A stretch of DNA of 64,000 bases from positions 62,001-126,000 of the forward strand of contig NZ_RBEE01000023.1 of NCBI RefSeq assembly GCF_003725795.1, in the 5' to 3' direction. The translations under genes were made by a program, and so were the position numbers. A model generated the notes under the pieces. That model did no database searches. It was not told where the DNA came from and saw only the letters and a list, made by a program, of their open reading frames with translations. Shown piece by piece: positions 25,844-36,000 of this stretch; position 1 is the first letter of the stretch, and every line of letters begins with the position of its first letter. This stretch comes from Pedobacter jejuensis (GTDB lineage Bacteria > Bacteroidota > Bacteroidia > Sphingobacteriales > Sphingobacteriaceae).

Positions 25844-26525
25844 TGATGAAATAATTACCAAAAATATCAGTGAAGCAATCGTTTCAACTACATTGTTGGA
25901 TGAACCTTCATTTTCACTACCCGAGAAATATCATAAAGAAAGTTTATGGCACAGAAACTGGAAAAAGGCCTTTCCGGAAAATTATAGAGAAAAAAGTTTT
26001 TGTTGTAAAATAACAGGTGAATTACATCGAGCAGATGTTTTCACGCCATGCTCAACCGCAATAGAATTTCAAAATTCGCCAATTAGTTTGGCTGAAATGC
26101 AAAGTAGGGAAGCGTTCTATCCAAACATGATTTGGATACTTAACGGTAAAAAATTTAAAGGCTTCAGGATTTTAAAAAACTTGCCTCATCCGGATGACTC
26201 CAAATTGTTGGATTATGAGTTTTGCAATACCGATCATTTATCAATGGTCCGCAAAGCTGAAATCAAAAATGGAGTTGTAAAACCGAAAGTCTTAAATTTC
26301 TATCATCCAGAAATAAAAGGTGTGGCCATAACATCTAACTTTTATCATTTTTGCTGGAAACAACCACATGCCGTATGGTTTGCAGCAAAAGCACCAATAC
26401 TAGTTGATTTGGGCGGGCATTTTTTGTACAGAATGCTGAGTAGAGAGCAACTATCAGGAAATTTTCCTTATCTAGAAATGATAAGCAGAAAAACTTTTAT
26501 TGAAGGGTATTTATGTTTTGAGTAG
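25836..26525 (+). CDS. CoiA-like competence/nuclease family protein
   Basis: 229 residues. The stretch WHRNWKKAFP...EKSFCCKITGELHRADV...AIEFQNSPISLAEMQSREAFY matches the competence protein CoiA-like family: an Asp in HRADV and Glu-x-Gln in AIEFQNS form the PD-(D/E)xK-type nuclease core, preceded by a HxxWK helix. In Streptococcus, CoiA is needed after DNA uptake; Bacteroidota homologues are shorter and uncharacterised. The start overlaps the previous gene by 8 bases. No zinc-finger-like N-terminal domain. Other competence genes are not nearby. Confidence 0.75.
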   Translation: MISDEIITKNISEAIVSTTLLDEPSFSLPEKYHKESLWHRNWKKAFPENYREKSFCCKITGELHRADVFTPCSTAIEFQNSPISLAEMQSREAFYPNMIWILNGKKFKGFRILKNLPHPDDSKLLDYEFCNTDHLSMVRKAEIKNGVVKPKVLNFYHPEIKGVAITSNFYHFCWKQPHAVWFAAKAPILVDLGGHFLYRMLSREQLSGNFPYLEMISRKTFIEGYLCFE

Positions 26526-26539
26526 TATCCTGCAAGAAA

Positions 26540-27259
26540 CTAAAAATACTTGTCGATGCTTAATCCATAAGTTAAATTCAGATTTTCTCGTTCTGTAATA
26601 TTAAATTTATTGTAGTTTAATGCTGTTGTTAGGCTAATCCATTTTCTAATTTTCAAGCCAAGCGTTGTTACAGATTTTATAATGTAATCACCCTTTCTTG
26701 AATATGAATTTTGCAGGAAATTACTTCCATCAAAAGTTACTATATCTTTATATCCAAAATGAAACTGCAGTCTTAAAGAATTTCTTAACGTATTGTAACT
26801 CGCCATTTCAACTAAACTGCTATTATCGAATAATATGCCATTGCTAATGTTAAAATACGCATTAGGCTTATCTATAAAATTGTAGGCAATGCCACCACCA
26901 GCCAGCAATTGATTTTTTATTTTAAGCGAATAACTTGTATTATAATTTACCAAACCCCAGTAATAGAAGTGGGGAAATGTTTTGTACAGATTAAAATTCA
27001 TCGTGGTAGAAAAATCATTGTTACTTAAATTGCTATTTTGTTTTCCATACAGCCACGATGTATTGCTGTTTAGTACAATGTTTTTCTTTTTAATTCCAAA
27101 ATTTAGGCTGTTGTTCAACAAATAAGCTTGTTCATTATTCGTTTTATTTATCGAACCTGCTGATGATAAATTTAAATGATAATTGGTTGTATCAGTGTAT
27201 TGAGCTTTGGTTTGAATGGTGAAAAGCGACAAGAAAAACAGCAGTAACAATATCTTCAT
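26540..27259 (-). CDS. DUF481-family outer-membrane beta-barrel protein
   Basis: 239 residues with a clear signal peptide (MKILLLLFFLSLFTIQTKAQ). The rest is a run of alternating beta strands (NTSWLYGKQNSN, YYWGLVNYNTSYSLK, LLAGGGIAYNFID, NISNGILFD) typical of DUF481/YdiY barrels, ending in LTYGLSIDKYF with a C-terminal Phe as in outer-membrane proteins. Role unknown. Convergent with the CoiA-like gene. Confidence 0.75.
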   Translation of the reverse strand: MKILLLLFFLSLFTIQTKAQYTDTTNYHLNLSSAGSINKTNNEQAYLLNNSLNFGIKKKNIVLNSNTSWLYGKQNSNLSNNDFSTTMNFNLYKTFPHFYYWGLVNYNTSYSLKIKNQLLAGGGIAYNFIDKPNAYFNISNGILFDNSSLVEMASYNTLRNSLRLQFHFGYKDIVTFDGSNFLQNSYSRKGDYIIKSVTTLGLKIRKWISLTTALNYNKFNITERENLNLTYGLSIDKYF

Positions 27260-27374
27260 AGCAGATTAACAATTTATTCTAGGTGATGTTTAATAAAAAT
27301 GTCATCGTTCGCACTTAACTGTTTCCTTACCGTCATTTGTTGTTAATTAACCCTCAATTGATTTTTTAAAAGGA

Positions 27375-27382
27375 TAGTTTTG
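27375..27382 (+). promoter_or_regulatory. candidate -7 box upstream of LLM oxidoreductase
   Basis: TAGTTTTG matches TAnnTTTG exactly, 28 bases before the ATG at 27410. No TTTG at the proper distance upstream, so support is partial. Confidence 0.35.
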
Positions 27383-27409
27383 TACTCTTAATTTTTCTAC
27401 CACATTGAT

Positions 27410-28414
27410 ATGTCAATAAATACATTAAAAAATATACCATATTCTATTCTTGATTTAGCAACTGTTTTAGATGGATATAAAGCAGCTGATACTTTTAAAA
27501 ATAGTTTAGAAATTGCCCAACAATCCGAAGCTTTAGGCTACAATCGATATTGGTTTGCTGAACATCATAATATGGGCGGTGTAGCAAGTTCGGCACCTTC
27601 AGTTTTAATAGGCTACATTGCAGGTGGTACAAAAACAATCAGGGTTGGCTCGGGCGGAATTATGTTGCCTAATCATTCGCCTTTAATTGTTGCAGAGCAG
27701 TTTGGTACACTTGCTTCGTTATATCCAAACCGGATAGATTTAGGTTTAGGCAGGGCGCCAGGTACCGATCAGGTTACCGCAATGGCTATACGAGGAGAGA
27801 ATTTTAATGCTGCACACAATTTCCCTAGAGATATAGAAAAATTACAACAATTATTTTCTGCTGAAAATCGCAATTCAAATGTTAGGGCCATGCCAGGTGA
27901 AGGACTTGATATTCCGATTTGGATTTTGGGTTCGAGTACGGATAGCGCCAGGTTAGCTGCCGAAAAAGGTTTGCCCTATGCCTTTGCAAGTCATTTCGCA
28001 CCAACATATTTTGAGCAAGCAATATCAATTTATCGCAACAATTTTAAACCATCTATCCATTTAGCTGAGCCTTATGTAATGGCATGTGTAAATGTAGTTG
28101 CAGCAGATACTGATGATGAAGCTGAAATTTTATCAAGCTCTGTTAAAAAAATGTTTTTGGGTGTAATTACGGGTAAGCGTGAGTTGTTAAAACCTGCTGT
28201 AGAAAATATGAATGCACATTGGGGACAAATGGAGAAGGAAGCCGTAGAACAAATGCTTTATTATTCCTTTATTGGAAGCCAAGATACTATTAAGAATAAT
28301 ATGGAGGGTTTTATCTCGAAATATGGTGTTAATGAAGTTATGGCAACATCACACATTTACGATCAGCAAGCTAAACTACATTCTAATTTGCTTTTTGCAG
28401 GAATTTTCAAATAG
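27410..28414 (+). CDS. LLM-class flavin-dependent oxidoreductase (luciferase-like, YhbW-type)
   Basis: 334 residues, a TIM-barrel F420/FMN-dependent monooxygenase-like protein: SILDLATVLDGYKAADTF at the N-terminus, the flavin-contacting WFAEHHNMGGVASSAP (about 48-63), VGSGGIMLPNHSPLIVAEQFGTLASLYPNRIDLGLGRAPGTD (about 84-125) and IWILGSSTDSARLAAEKGLPYAFASHFAP. Belongs to the MsnO8/YhbW subgroup. Natural substrate unknown. Cytosolic, complete, monocistronic. Confidence 0.9.
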   Translation: MSINTLKNIPYSILDLATVLDGYKAADTFKNSLEIAQQSEALGYNRYWFAEHHNMGGVASSAPSVLIGYIAGGTKTIRVGSGGIMLPNHSPLIVAEQFGTLASLYPNRIDLGLGRAPGTDQVTAMAIRGENFNAAHNFPRDIEKLQQLFSAENRNSNVRAMPGEGLDIPIWILGSSTDSARLAAEKGLPYAFASHFAPTYFEQAISIYRNNFKPSIHLAEPYVMACVNVVAADTDDEAEILSSSVKKMFLGVITGKRELLKPAVENMNAHWGQMEKEAVEQMLYYSFIGSQDTIKNNMEGFISKYGVNEVMATSHIYDQQAKLHSNLLFAGIFK

Positions 28415-28660
28415 TTGTCGATTTGATTTACTATTGGCTATTTGACAATTAGCCGATTAATTTCATAATAAACAGGCGATAAGTTTGATGTAAATATTGG
28501 TTCTTCCAAAGAGTTAATGAAACATTGTTCTTAGAAAGCAAAATCTTCGAAATAGCAAATTTCTATCACATGGTTTTTATAAGATAAACCAATTAGTACT
28601 ATCTTTCTTAAAACCATATTACTTTTTGCTGTGTTGAGTTCATATCTAATTTGGGATGAT

Positions 28661-29020
28661 ATGATAAAAAGAAATTCAAGGAATATTGAGATAAGCAAGG
28701 TGTTGCTTGGTGGTTTACAAATGGCTGGTGATGCAATTGGAAAGCATCAGTCGAAACGAACTATTGGTAGAAAGGTAGCAAATAATGTTGGCTTAGTTAA
28801 TCAAATATTGCGATTTGCTTTAAATAGAAAAGGGTCATCTGGTAAATTAACAAAAAATATAGAATTGGGTGGACTAGGTGCAATTGCACTATACAACATC
28901 TATCGAGGCATTAAGCGAAAAAGAAATTATTTGCTTCTTCAAGGTGCATTTTTAACCGTTTCTCTTGCGGTTTCCTTATTAAGTTCAAAGGAAAAGGATA
29001 ATAATACAGTAAGAAAATAA
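28661..29020 (+). CDS. hypothetical membrane-associated protein, 119 aa
   Basis: Basic protein (MIKRNSRNIEISKVLLGGLQ) with two hydrophobic segments near the C-terminus (ELGGLGAIALYNIYRG and LLLQGAFLTVSLAVSLLS). The frame extends 30 bases upstream to a TTG; the ATG at 28661 is preferred. No family recognised. Precedes ligD on the same strand. Confidence 0.55.
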   Translation: MIKRNSRNIEISKVLLGGLQMAGDAIGKHQSKRTIGRKVANNVGLVNQILRFALNRKGSSGKLTKNIELGGLGAIALYNIYRGIKRKRNYLLLQGAFLTVSLAVSLLSSKEKDNNTVRK

Positions 29021-29139
29021 AATGATGTCTGCATATCGTTTAACAACTAAAGCACTTATATTTTAATCCGGTTAAGTAATCAACGTACGGCAACAAACCT
29101 TTTGTATTAGAGCGATGTTCTATATAAAATTTGATTATT

Positions 29140-31845
29140 ATGAGTCTGGGTAAATATGCTGCCAAGCGAGATTTTTCTAAAACTACCGAGCCAAAATCTG
29201 GTAAAAGCAACGATAGTAATAAATTACATTTTGTAATCCAAAAACATGATGCATCTCGCTTGCATTACGATTTCAGGCTTGAAATGAATGGTGTTTTAAA
29301 AAGCTGGGCAGTACCTAAAGGTCCATCTACCGATCCTAAAACCAAACGTTTAGCCATGATGGTTGAAGATCATCCTTATGATTATAAAGATTTCGAAGGC
29401 ATTATCCCAAAAGGTGAGTATGGCGGTGGAACAGTAATCGTTTGGGATAGTGGCACTTACGAACCTATTGAAGATATCAAAGGAAAAAAGGCACAAGAAA
29501 AGCATTTGATTCAGCAATTAAAAGATGGTTCACTCAAAATAAAACTTAATGGTGAGAAACTGAAAGGTGAGTTTGCTTTGGTTAAAACCCACGGAATGGG
29601 TGAAAATGGATGGCTTTTAATTAAACATAAAGATGATTTTGCTTCTATAAAAGATATAACCAAGCAAGATGAATCGGTTTTATCAGGTAAAACCATAGAA
29701 AGTATGGCTAAAACCTCTGATACGGTTTGGAAAGAAGGGCAGGAGCAGAAGCTAAAGCCATCAAAAAAAACTCCTGAAGAAAAGCTTGAAAAGAAAATAA
29801 AACCAACAGCGCCTGAAGATATTAACATCAGTAGTATTTTAAAAAATATCAAAAAATCTGCGCTGCCAGATGGCATTAAACCGATGCTAGCAACCTTGGT
29901 TGATGAACCCTTCGATGACCCAGATTGGCAATATGAAGTTAAATGGGATGGCTATCGGGCTTTGGCTTTTATAAATAAGGGCAAGGTCGATTTATTATCC
30001 AGAAACAATAAATCTTTTAACGATAAATTTTATCCCATATACGATTTATTGCAAACCTGGCAAATAAATGCGGTACTAGACGGCGAAATATTGGTACTAA
30101 ATGATAAGGGAATTTCGAATTTCGGTTCTTTACAAAATTGGCGAAGTGAAGCTGACGGTGAGTTGGTATTCTATGTTTTTGACATCCTTTGGTATGATGG
30201 AAAGAATTTAATGGATTTGCCCTTAAATCTACGCCAGGCAATTTTGCAAGATATTTTGCCTACAGATGATGATAGCGTGAGGTTAAGCAAAGTATTTAAA
30301 GCTAGCGGAATTGATTTTTTCGATGCTGCCGAAAGGATGGGTTTAGAAGGAATTATTGCTAAAAAATCTGATAGCTTGTATAGTCCGGATAGGCGTTCGA
30401 AGGAGTGGTTAAAAATAAAAGTTCATAGGCGGCAAGAAGTTGTTGTAGCTGGTTTTACAAAAAATGCCGATACTTCAAAATCATACAGTTCACTTCTATT
30501 GGGTGTTTATGAAAAGGGAAAGTTGCAGTATGTTGGTAAAGTTGGTACCGGTTTTTCTGATAAGCTTCAGAAAACGATGATGGAACAATTCAAGCCTTTA
30601 ATAATTGATAAAAGTCCTTTCGAATCAATACCCGATGTTAACAAGCCTTCAAGATTTCGCCCTAACCCTCCAAAAGCACAGGCAACATGGTTAAAACCGG
30701 AATTGGTATGCGAGGTTGCCTATACAGAGGTTACCGATGATGGCGTTTTTCGTCACCCATCTTTTCAAGGTATGCGTGAAGATAAAAAGGCTAAAGATGT
30801 TGTGAGGGAGAAGGAAAAAGCAACAGGTGAAATTATAAAAGTTGACGAAAAAAAACCTTCAAAAAGTTCTGATCATGCTGATGCTATTAAGCCACCAAAA
30901 GGAAAAGAGCCAAAAACTTTACTAAACCCAAAAGATGAAACCCAAGTTAGAAAAATTAAGGGTCATGAATTAAAGTTTACCAATTTAAGCAAAATTTACT
31001 GGCCTGAAGATAAGGTAACTAAGCGTGATATGTTTAACTATTACTATCAGGTTGCCGAATATATTTTGCCGTATTTAAAAGATAGACCACAATCGCTCAA
31101 TCGCTTTCCGGGTGGCATCCACGGACCAAGTTTTTATCAAAAAGATGTTAAAGGTAAAGCTCCGGATTGGGTTAAGACTTTTCCTTATGAGAATGGGGAA
31201 GGAGAAAAAAAAGAATATTTGGTAGGAACTGATGTTGACAGTTTATTATGGATGGCATCTTTAGGTTGCATTGAAATGAATCCATGGTTTAGCCGGGTTC
31301 AAAGTCCTGATAACCCAGATTATTGTGTAGTAGATTTAGACCCGGATAAGCATACGTTTGACCAGGTTGTAGAAGCAGCTTTAGAGGTGAAAAAAGTTTT
31401 AGACGCAATTGAAGTACCGTGTTACCCTAAAACATCTGGTTCTACAGGCATGCATATTTATATACCTTTAAATGCAAAATACAGTTATGAGCAAAGCCAG
31501 ATGTTTGCTAAAATAATTGTAAGCTTAGTGCATAAACAAATTCCTGAATTTACATCTTTAGAACGTATGGTTTCTGCCAGAAAAGGTAAGATGTATTTAG
31601 ATTTTTTACAAAACAGGCCTGGGGCTACAATTGCTGGTCCTTATTCTTTGCGACCAAAAATTGGTGCAACCGTATCTATGCCATTGCACTGGGAAGAAAT
31701 TAAACCGGGTTTAAAAATGACAGACTTCAATATTTTTAATGCTATTGAGCGCTTAAAAAAAGAAGGAGATTTATTTAAAGGCGTTTTAGGAAAGGGAATT
31801 GATTTGAAGAAAGCAATAAATGCTGCAAAAAATACATTTGGATAA
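29140..31845 (+). CDS. ligD: DNA ligase D (phosphoesterase-ligase-polymerase)
   Basis: 901 residues from the ATG at 29140. Three modules: N-terminal 3'-phosphoesterase (about 30-160; DASRLHYDFRLEM and PKGEYGGGTVIVWDSG), ATP-dependent ligase (about 245-530; nucleotidyl Lys268 in YEVKWDGYR) and a primase-polymerase (about 605-895; catalytic DLD, Asp732/Asp734). This PE-Lig-Pol order is that of Pseudomonas LigD, not the Pol-PE-Lig order of mycobacteria. It seals double-strand breaks by non-homologous end joining together with Ku. No ku gene is visible in this window, so the partner must be elsewhere. Confidence 0.95.
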   Translation: MSLGKYAAKRDFSKTTEPKSGKSNDSNKLHFVIQKHDASRLHYDFRLEMNGVLKSWAVPKGPSTDPKTKRLAMMVEDHPYDYKDFEGIIPKGEYGGGTVIVWDSGTYEPIEDIKGKKAQEKHLIQQLKDGSLKIKLNGEKLKGEFALVKTHGMGENGWLLIKHKDDFASIKDITKQDESVLSGKTIESMAKTSDTVWKEGQEQKLKPSKKTPEEKLEKKIKPTAPEDINISSILKNIKKSALPDGIKPMLATLVDEPFDDPDWQYEVKWDGYRALAFINKGKVDLLSRNNKSFNDKFYPIYDLLQTWQINAVLDGEILVLNDKGISNFGSLQNWRSEADGELVFYVFDILWYDGKNLMDLPLNLRQAILQDILPTDDDSVRLSKVFKASGIDFFDAAERMGLEGIIAKKSDSLYSPDRRSKEWLKIKVHRRQEVVVAGFTKNADTSKSYSSLLLGVYEKGKLQYVGKVGTGFSDKLQKTMMEQFKPLIIDKSPFESIPDVNKPSRFRPNPPKAQATWLKPELVCEVAYTEVTDDGVFRHPSFQGMREDKKAKDVVREKEKATGEIIKVDEKKPSKSSDHADAIKPPKGKEPKTLLNPKDETQVRKIKGHELKFTNLSKIYWPEDKVTKRDMFNYYYQVAEYILPYLKDRPQSLNRFPGGIHGPSFYQKDVKGKAPDWVKTFPYENGEGEKKEYLVGTDVDSLLWMASLGCIEMNPWFSRVQSPDNPDYCVVDLDPDKHTFDQVVEAALEVKKVLDAIEVPCYPKTSGSTGMHIYIPLNAKYSYEQSQMFAKIIVSLVHKQIPEFTSLERMVSARKGKMYLDFLQNRPGATIAGPYSLRPKIGATVSMPLHWEEIKPGLKMTDFNIFNAIERLKKEGDLFKGVLGKGIDLKKAINAAKNTFG

Positions 31846-31853
31846 TTTAGAAC

Positions 31854-31884
31854 AAAAAAAGGGGTAAGCTAAGAAGCCTACCCC
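31854..31884 (-). terminator. terminator of the glp operon
   Basis: Hairpin 31861-31884 (GGGGTA...TACCCC with an inner GC pair). On the minus strand it is followed by seven T (31854-31860 are A on plus). It lies about 150 bases past the glpF stop and also directly behind ligD, so may block both directions. Confidence 0.75.
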
Positions 31885-32031
31885 ATATCTAAACCCAAAC
31901 ATGCGCTCAAACATGAATGAATTATTTAGTTAACAAATGTATTAAATATTGGTTTCAAAAATATTCTTAAAGGATAATATTTGTGTTAATTAATCGATTT
32001 AAAATACCTGGATTCACATTTTAGGTAGTTT

Positions 32032-32769
32032 CTAATATTTAAAATTGAGTGCTAAATAAAGTAGAGCGGCTAATGTTGCACCTACCACTGGTCCAACAAT
32101 TGGAACCCACGCATAAGCCCAATCACTTGTGCCTTTACCTTTCATTGGTATTATGCTGTGTATAATTCTTGGTCCCAAATCCCTAACCGGGTTTATGGCG
32201 TAACCAGTTGTCCCACCTAATCCTAAGCCAATAACCCAAACCAAAAATGCCACCGGAATTGCGCCAATAGAACCTAGTCCAATGGGTGTTTTATCTGTTC
32301 CCATTTCTGCATTGGTAAAGAAGAATATCACGAAAATTAAAACGAATGTCCCTATGATTTCAGATATTAAATTGGATTTTAAGTTTCTTATTGCTGGCGA
32401 CGTTGCAAATGGAGCAGCTTTTAAACCTTTATCTTCAGTTGCATCAAAATGGTCTTTATAAATTATCCATACTAAAAACGATCCTATCATGGCTCCGCAA
32501 AGTTGGGCAAGAATATAGTAAGGGACTTTTATCCATGCAAACTTTTGCGTTATGGCAAGTGCAATGGTAACTGCCGGATTTAAATGGGCACCGCTGTATG
32601 GCGCAGCAATAACAACACCTACAAAAACTGCAAGTGCCCATGCCGTGGTTATAACCATCCATCCGCTATCGTTTCCTTTAGTTCCTTTTAATACAACGTT
32701 TGCCACAACGCCATTTCCTAATAGAATTATAAGCGCTGTACCTATAAGTTCTGCAACAAACTCTGTCAT
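32032..32769 (-). CDS. glpF: glycerol facilitator, MIP family aquaglyceroporin
   Basis: 245 residues, six membrane helices plus two half-helices. The two MIP boxes are NPA (64-66, GAHLNPAVT) and NPV (about 193-195, GYAINPVRDLGPR); the Asp after the second-box Arg is typical of glycerol-conducting members. The second box reads NPV rather than NPA, a known tolerated variant. Brings glycerol across the inner membrane. Last gene of glpD-glpK-glpF, 32 bases after glpK. Confidence 0.9.
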   Translation of the reverse strand: MTEFVAELIGTALIILLGNGVVANVVLKGTKGNDSGWMVITTAWALAVFVGVVIAAPYSGAHLNPAVTIALAITQKFAWIKVPYYILAQLCGAMIGSFLVWIIYKDHFDATEDKGLKAAPFATSPAIRNLKSNLISEIIGTFVLIFVIFFFTNAEMGTDKTPIGLGSIGAIPVAFLVWVIGLGLGGTTGYAINPVRDLGPRIIHSIIPMKGKGTSDWAYAWVPIVGPVVGATLAALLYLALNFKY

Positions 32770-32801
32770 TTTATATTTGGTTAAATTCTGAATTTATCTA
32801 T

Positions 32802-34292
32802 TTACTCTTCTGCACAAACTCGTGCTGCTTTAACTGCTCTATTCCAGCCTTTAATACGTTCGGTGTTATCAATGCCTTCTTCGGCTGCAAAAGTTTTATC
32901 TATTTTCCATTGCGACCGGATTTGGTCGATGCTATCCCAATAACCTGTTGCTAAGCCTGCAAGGTAAGCTGCACCAATTGCAGTAACCTCTGTAACTTCT
33001 GGTCTGATAACTTTACAACTTAGTAAATCTGCCTGAAATTGCATTAACAAATCATTCGCTGTTGCGCCACCATCAACACGTAATTCAGATATACTTACAC
33101 CGGCATCGGCTTCCATAGCTTTTAAAACATCCATGGTTTGATAGGCAATACTTTCTAATGCAGCCCTTGCAATATGCGATTTATTTGTACCTCTGGTTAA
33201 GCCTGTTATGGTTCCTCTCGCATGCTGATCCCAATGTGGAGCACCTAAACCAGCAAAAGCAGGTACAACGTAAACGCCTTGTGTATCCGGAACTTTTTTA
33301 GCAAGTGTTTCTACATCAGCAGATTTAGATATTAAACCCATTTCATCTCGAAGCCATTGCACTACGGCACCACCAATAAAAATACTGCCTTCTAAAGCAT
33401 ATTGAACATCATCTTTAATTTTCCATGCAATAGTTGTAAGTAAGTTGTTTGCAGATAGTTTTGGTTCCTTACCAATATTCATCAGCATAAAGCATCCTGT
33501 ACCATAGGTATTTTTAACCATGCCAACTTCTGTGCACATTTGCCCAAATAATGCCGATTGTTGGTCGCCCGCTATACCTGCGATTGGAATTTTCGCAGCC
33601 AATATATTACCGGCGGTTTCTCCGTAAACTTCGCTTGATGACTTTACTTCGGGTAACATTTGCTTCGGAATGCCGAAAAGTTCTAAAAGCTCATCATCCC
33701 AAGTTAAATTATGAATGTTAAAAACCATCGTTCTTGATGCGTTGGTCACATCTGTTACGTGAGTTTTACCAGCTGTTAATTTCCAGATTAACCAGCTATC
33801 CATCGTTCCGAAGGCTAATTTACCTGCTTCTGCTTTCTCTTTCGCACCTTCTACATTTTCCAAAATCCATTTTGCTTTGGTTGCCGAAAAATAAGAATCA
33901 ATAATTAAACCCGTTTTTTCCTGAATTTTTTTAGCCAGTCCTTTCGCTTTTATTTCATCGCAATAGGCTGATGTTCTTCTGTCTTGCCATACAATTGCAT
34001 TGTAAACAGGTATTCCTGTTTCTTTATCCCAAACAACGGTGGTTTCTCTTTGATTGGTAATTCCGATAGAATCAATATCTCTCGCTGATAAACCAGCCTT
34101 TACGATTACTTCGGCAGCTACTGCGATTTGCGACGACCAAATTTCCATCGGATCATGCTCAACCCAGCCAGCCTTTGGATAAATTTGTGTAAATTCTCTT
34201 TGTGCAATGGCTACGATTTCACCATCGTGATTAAATACAATTGCTCTCGAACTGGTGGTTCCTTGATCGAGAGACAAGATAAACTTGCTCAT
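32802..34292 (-). CDS. glpK: glycerol kinase
   Basis: 496 residues. FGGY-family kinase phosphorylating glycerol to glycerol-3-phosphate. N-terminal ATPase phosphate loop [11 protein letters not shown] (7-17), glycerol-contacting region ([11 protein letters not shown], about 78-88), second FGGY signature ([21 protein letters not shown]) and adenosine motif [15 protein letters not shown] near the C-terminus. Length matches bacterial GlpK. Lies between glpD and glpF; 19 bases after glpD. Confidence 0.95.
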   Translation of the reverse strand: MSKFILSLDQGTTSSRAIVFNHDGEIVAIAQREFTQIYPKAGWVEHDPMEIWSSQIAVAAEVIVKAGLSARDIDSIGITNQRETTVVWDKETGIPVYNAIVWQDRRTSAYCDEIKAKGLAKKIQEKTGLIIDSYFSATKAKWILENVEGAKEKAEAGKLAFGTMDSWLIWKLTAGKTHVTDVTNASRTMVFNIHNLTWDDELLELFGIPKQMLPEVKSSSEVYGETAGNILAAKIPIAGIAGDQQSALFGQMCTEVGMVKNTYGTGCFMLMNIGKEPKLSANNLLTTIAWKIKDDVQYALEGSIFIGGAVVQWLRDEMGLISKSADVETLAKKVPDTQGVYVVPAFAGLGAPHWDQHARGTITGLTRGTNKSHIARAALESIAYQTMDVLKAMEADAGVSISELRVDGGATANDLLMQFQADLLSCKVIRPEVTEVTAIGAAYLAGLATGYWDSIDQIRSQWKIDKTFAAEEGIDNTERIKGWNRAVKAARVCAEE

Positions 34293-34311
34293 AACTAAAT
34301 TTGGTTAGGTA

Positions 34312-35904
34312 CTATTTGGCCAAAGCCACTTTAGGTAATTTTAAATCGGGTTGATAAATATAACCAGAGGCCAAATTATTAAAAATTTCGACTTGGTTTG
34401 CTTCCCAATTTTTATCTGCTTGTAACTCTTTTGCTAAAATTGATGCAACGGATTTACTCATTTCCATAGCAGCATGCGCATCAATAAATAAAACACGTAA
34501 CCTTCTGCTTAAAATATCCTCTACAGTTTCGGCCATTTCATTTCTTATTGCCCATACAACTTCTGCTTTATTGTAAGGAAAATGGGGGTGAAGTAGCTCA
34601 GTCAAATCAGGATTTTCAGCCATTAAAGCTTCAATTTTAGGTCTGTCGCTACCATAAATATCCAGGTAATTGTTATCGCTGAAATCTGTGCATCCATGAA
34701 TTTTTAAATTTTTTGTTACACAAGGTTTAGCATTTAAGTTAGCATGGGCAATGGCTAAATCGACGGTTTCTTCTGCCATGCGGCGATAAGTTGTCCATTT
34801 GCCACCAGTAATAGTTATTAATCCTTTAGTAGAAACCATTAATTTATGATCGCGACTAATTTCTTTTGTACTACTTCCACCACTTTTTGATGGTGCAGCA
34901 AGCGGTCTTAAACCAGAGAAAACACTTAAAATATCTTTCTCAGTGGGTTTTTGATTAAAATATTCACCCGCTGTATTTAAAATGAAATCTACTTCTTCTT
35001 TTAAAGCTCGTGGCTCCAAACTATGTTCATCCAAAGGTGTATCGGTTGTACCAACCAATAAATGTTTATGCCAAGGCACAGCGAAAAGCACTCTTCCATC
35101 AGATGTTTTTGGAATCATTAACGCAGATTCGCTATTCAGAAACTTCCTATCCAAAACTATATGCACACCCTGACTTGGACGAACCATGTTTTTAGATTCA
35201 GGATTACTCATTTTTAAAATGTCATCAACAAAAACTCCTGTTGCATTAATTATAACTTTACCATTAAATTTGGCTCTATTACCTGTTAAAGTATCTTCAG
35301 TTTCTATTCCAACAATGCCATTGTTACTCTTTTGCAGTGCAACTACCTTGGTATAGTTTAGCAAAGTGGCGCCATTTTCTATTGCCGTTTGGGCAATATT
35401 AATTGCTAATCTGGCATCATCAAATTTGCCATCGAAATAACTTATAGCACCTTTTAGGCCTTTTGATTTTATTTCTGGAAGGGCTTCTAAAGTTTCTTTT
35501 TTATTGAGGTATTTCGATTTTCCAAAACTATATTTTCCTGCAAGCCAATCGTATATGGTTAAACCAGTAAGGTATTTTAATATGGAAAACCAACTGTAGC
35601 AAGGAATTATAAATTCTTCTTTACTTACTAAATGAGCAGCATTTTTCTGTAATAACCCTCGTTCTTGCAGGGCATGCTTTACCAATCCAATATCACCTTG
35701 TGCCAAATAGCGAACACCACCATGCACCAATTTAGTGCTTCTGCTCGATGTTCCTTTTGCAAAATCTGACTGCTCTACCAATAAAGTTTTATATCCCCGG
35801 CTAGCTGCATCCAAAGCAGTACCTAAGCCAGTTGCGCCACCACCAATAATGATGATATCCCATTGGGTATTTTCAGGAATGACCGTATTATGAATTCTCA
35901 TCAT
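34312..35904 (-). CDS. glpD: glycerol-3-phosphate dehydrogenase, FAD-dependent
   Basis: 530 residues. Oxidises glycerol-3-phosphate to dihydroxyacetone phosphate at the membrane, feeding electrons to quinone. FAD-binding motif IIIIGGGATGLGTALDAASRG near residue 18-38, substrate-domain motifs (TSSRSTKLVHGGVRYL; ITGGKWTTYRRMAEETVD) and the C-terminal DAO domain are present. The start is one of several adjacent codons (TTG 35907, ATG 35904, ATG 35901); the ATG at 35904 is used here. First gene of the operon, divergent from a DeoR-type regulator. Confidence 0.93.
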   Translation of the reverse strand: MMRIHNTVIPENTQWDIIIIGGGATGLGTALDAASRGYKTLLVEQSDFAKGTSSRSTKLVHGGVRYLAQGDIGLVKHALQERGLLQKNAAHLVSKEEFIIPCYSWFSILKYLTGLTIYDWLAGKYSFGKSKYLNKKETLEALPEIKSKGLKGAISYFDGKFDDARLAINIAQTAIENGATLLNYTKVVALQKSNNGIVGIETEDTLTGNRAKFNGKVIINATGVFVDDILKMSNPESKNMVRPSQGVHIVLDRKFLNSESALMIPKTSDGRVLFAVPWHKHLLVGTTDTPLDEHSLEPRALKEEVDFILNTAGEYFNQKPTEKDILSVFSGLRPLAAPSKSGGSSTKEISRDHKLMVSTKGLITITGGKWTTYRRMAEETVDLAIAHANLNAKPCVTKNLKIHGCTDFSDNNYLDIYGSDRPKIEALMAENPDLTELLHPHFPYNKAEVVWAIRNEMAETVEDILSRRLRVLFIDAHAAMEMSKSVASILAKELQADKNWEANQVEIFNNLASGYIYQPDLKLPKVALAK

Positions 35905-36000
35905 CAAAACAAAAGGTAATAAAACGAAACAATACGCAATTATAAGTAATCCTAATCGAAATAATATAATATCATCATTAAAAAATTATTATTTTATTTA

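Noticed and set aside
29101-29133. TTTG-N20-TAAAATTTG just before ligD
   Set aside because: It would place the transcript start at the ATG itself (leaderless) and the -7 has an extra base; not listed as a promoter.
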